From the NCBI GenBank assembly GCA_964483405.1, contig CAZABC010000011.1, positions 9,433-73,432 of the forward strand: a stretch of 64,000 bases of DNA. The letters run 5' to 3'. The stretch is from CAZABC01 sp964483405 (GTDB lineage Bacteria > Chloroflexota > Limnocylindria > Limnocylindrales > CSP1-4). This document shows positions 63,033 to 64,000 of this stretch, one piece after another. A model generated the notes under the pieces. The model saw nothing but the letters and a program-made list of their open reading frames with translations, searched no databases and was not told where the DNA came from. The position numbers and the translations under genes were made by a program. How positions within the stretch are numbered: position 1 is the stretch's first letter; each line of letters starts with the position of its first letter.

Positions 63033-63757
63033 GTTTCCTCGAGCGGGTGGACCAGAGCATCCGCCGGAGCCCGGTGTGGCGTTCGCTGTTCCGCCAGCCG
63101 TACCCCAACGACGAGCGGTCGCGGGCGTACGCGGTGATGAACAACGTCTTCCTGCACATCCACCCGGTCCGCGTCCGCCAGCACGCCGTGAAGTTCGCCT
63201 ACACCTTCTGCCTCGGGGGGCTGTCGTTCTTCCTGTTCCTCGTCCTGACCGTGACGGGCGTCTACCTGATGTTCTACTACGTCCCGTCGTCGACCCAGGC
63301 CTACTCGAACATCCTCGCCATCCAGAGCGAGGTCACCTTCGGGCTGCTGACCCGGAACATCCATCGGTGGGGAGCCCACCTGATGGTGTTCTTCGTCTTC
63401 CTCCACATGATGCGGGTCTTCTACCACGGCGCCTACAAGCCGCCGCGCGAGTTCAACTGGGTCGTCGGCGTCGTGCTGCTGTTCCTGACGATCATGCTGA
63501 GCTTCACCGGCTACCTGCTGCCGTGGGACCAGATCGCCTACTGGGCGATCACGATCGGCACGAACATGGGCGGCTACGCCCCGCTCTTCAACGTGCCGGC
63601 GAACCGGATCCTCCTCGGCGGGCTCGAGGTCGGCCAGAACACGCTGCTCCGGTTCTACGTGCTCCACATCATGGTCTTCCCGCTCCTGGCGGCCATCTTC
63701 CTCGCGGTCCACTTCTGGCGGATCCGCAAGGACGGTGGCATCAGCGGGCCCCTGTGA
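63029..63757 (+). CDS. b6-type cytochrome b (N-terminal subunit)
   Basis: A 242-residue four-helix cytochrome b. The haem b ligands are His112/His126 (13 between) and His213/His228 (14 between), the b6f-type spacing. Cys61 in TFCLGG aligns with the cysteine that binds the extra haem c_n in cytochrome b6 and in Bacillus/Heliobacteria QcrB. SFTGYLLPWDQ and LRFYVLHIMVFPLL are conserved. The start is TTG 63029 with AGGAGGGG four bases upstream, overlapping the preceding stop. A separate subunit IV follows, as in b6f-type complexes; the Rieske gene is not in the window. Confidence 0.93.
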   Translation: MSFLERVDQSIRRSPVWRSLFRQPYPNDERSRAYAVMNNVFLHIHPVRVRQHAVKFAYTFCLGGLSFFLFLVLTVTGVYLMFYYVPSSTQAYSNILAIQSEVTFGLLTRNIHRWGAHLMVFFVFLHMMRVFYHGAYKPPREFNWVVGVVLLFLTIMLSFTGYLLPWDQIAYWAITIGTNMGGYAPLFNVPANRILLGGLEVGQNTLLRFYVLHIMVFPLLAAIFLAVHFWRIRKDGGISGPL

Positions 63758-63783
63758 GCCGATCGGGACGCTGAGGAACGAGC

Positions 63784-64000
63784 ATGGCTGACCCGAAGTC
63801 CCCGCCCGAAGGCCGCGTCGTCCTGCCGGTCGACCCTGCCCGCCGGACCGAGATCGACAAGCAGCGCGTGCCGATGTCGGCCCGCCCGTACCGGCTGCTC
63901 GCGCTCGTCAAGCAGGATGCCGTCGTCCGGGTCCAGAAGGAGCCCGACGACACGGTCATGACCTGGCCGCACCTGCTGACGATCGAGTTCCTGGCGGCCG
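63784..64000 (+). CDS. Cytochrome b C-terminal/subunit IV (cut by window end)
   Basis: Only the first ~72 residues are present: a soluble leader with PARRTEIDKQRVPMSARPYR and LLALVKQDAVVRVQKEPDD, then VMTWPHLLTIEFLAA, the family segment just before the first helix (WPHL...E) of subunit IV/cytochrome b C-terminal domain. ATG 63784 has GAGGAA upstream and lies 26 bp after cytochrome b. The remainder is beyond the window. Confidence 0.85.
   Translation, partial: MADPKSPPEGRVVLPVDPARRTEIDKQRVPMSARPYRLLALVKQDAVVRVQKEPDDTVMTWPHLLTIEFLAA

Overview
The window is very GC-rich (about 70% or more by eye) with densely packed genes, frequent GTG/TTG starts and many 1-4 nt stop/start overlaps. Four runs of exactly 100 N (11052-11151, 36657-36756, 37906-38005, 45742-45841) show a scaffolded draft, probably a metagenome-assembled genome. 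Deazaflavin-type (Ddn-family) oxidoreductases, FtsX-type exporters, a b6-type cytochrome b operon and an ADP-forming acyl-CoA synthetase suggest an aerobic or facultative, soil- or freshwater-type high-GC bacterium. A Limnocylindria-like Chloroflexota is my best guess, with actinobacteria the alternative; there is no rRNA to settle it.

1-8300: the 5' part of an ADP-forming acyl-CoA ligase (truncated by the window edge), a LysE/GAP-type membrane protein and a TetR regulator, divergent from a medium-chain reductase across a promoter with three TetR-type operators. Then a Ddn-like protein, an alanine-dehydrogenase-like protein with carbamate kinase, a frameshifted AlkZ-like gene and two membrane proteins. 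8500-11650: a double-MarR regulator, small proteins and an ArsR-SRPBCC pair interrupted by gap 1.

11800-18520: a protein with the complete Cys/His/Arg active-site pattern of the sulfinate desulfinase DszB, followed by a rhodanese. Then a graveyard of gene fragments, a tartrate/isopropylmalate-type dehydrogenase and a 937-residue acyl-CoA synthetase-GNAT fusion. 18520-22235: a PAS-PAS-adenylate cyclase and an LtrA protein lie between two identical 365-bp direct repeats rich in hairpins. 22400-28790: redox enzymes, a radical SAM protein, OsmC, two toxin-antitoxin loci and tRNA-Arg(TCG).

28800-37480: a DCC protein and a four-gene FtsX/MacB-type ABC exporter operon. 38100-44080: DUF190 with CrcB, a K+-channel-like protein, a cupin with an amine oxidoreductase, an HD phosphohydrolase and a WYL regulator. 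45660-48750: a polar amino-acid ABC transporter whose binding protein is anchored by a transmembrane helix behind a Pro/Glu/Ala repeat. 48760-59020: a PuuD-like amidotransferase, a LysM-deacetylase lipoprotein, a large GAF-GGDEF protein, a GIDE-like membrane protein and housekeeping enzymes (YbaK, HAD, thiamine pyrophosphokinase, BCP, PIG-L deacetylase). 59026-64000: an unknown coiled-coil membrane protein, then the start of a quinol-oxidising complex operon: FAD/Fe-S oxidoreductase, b6-type cytochrome b, and subunit IV cut by the window end.

Several truncated or frameshifted genes (5844-6744, 13547-14116, 15240-15514, 22846-23424, 28280-28411) suggest active gene decay, or local indel/chimera errors in the draft assembly.
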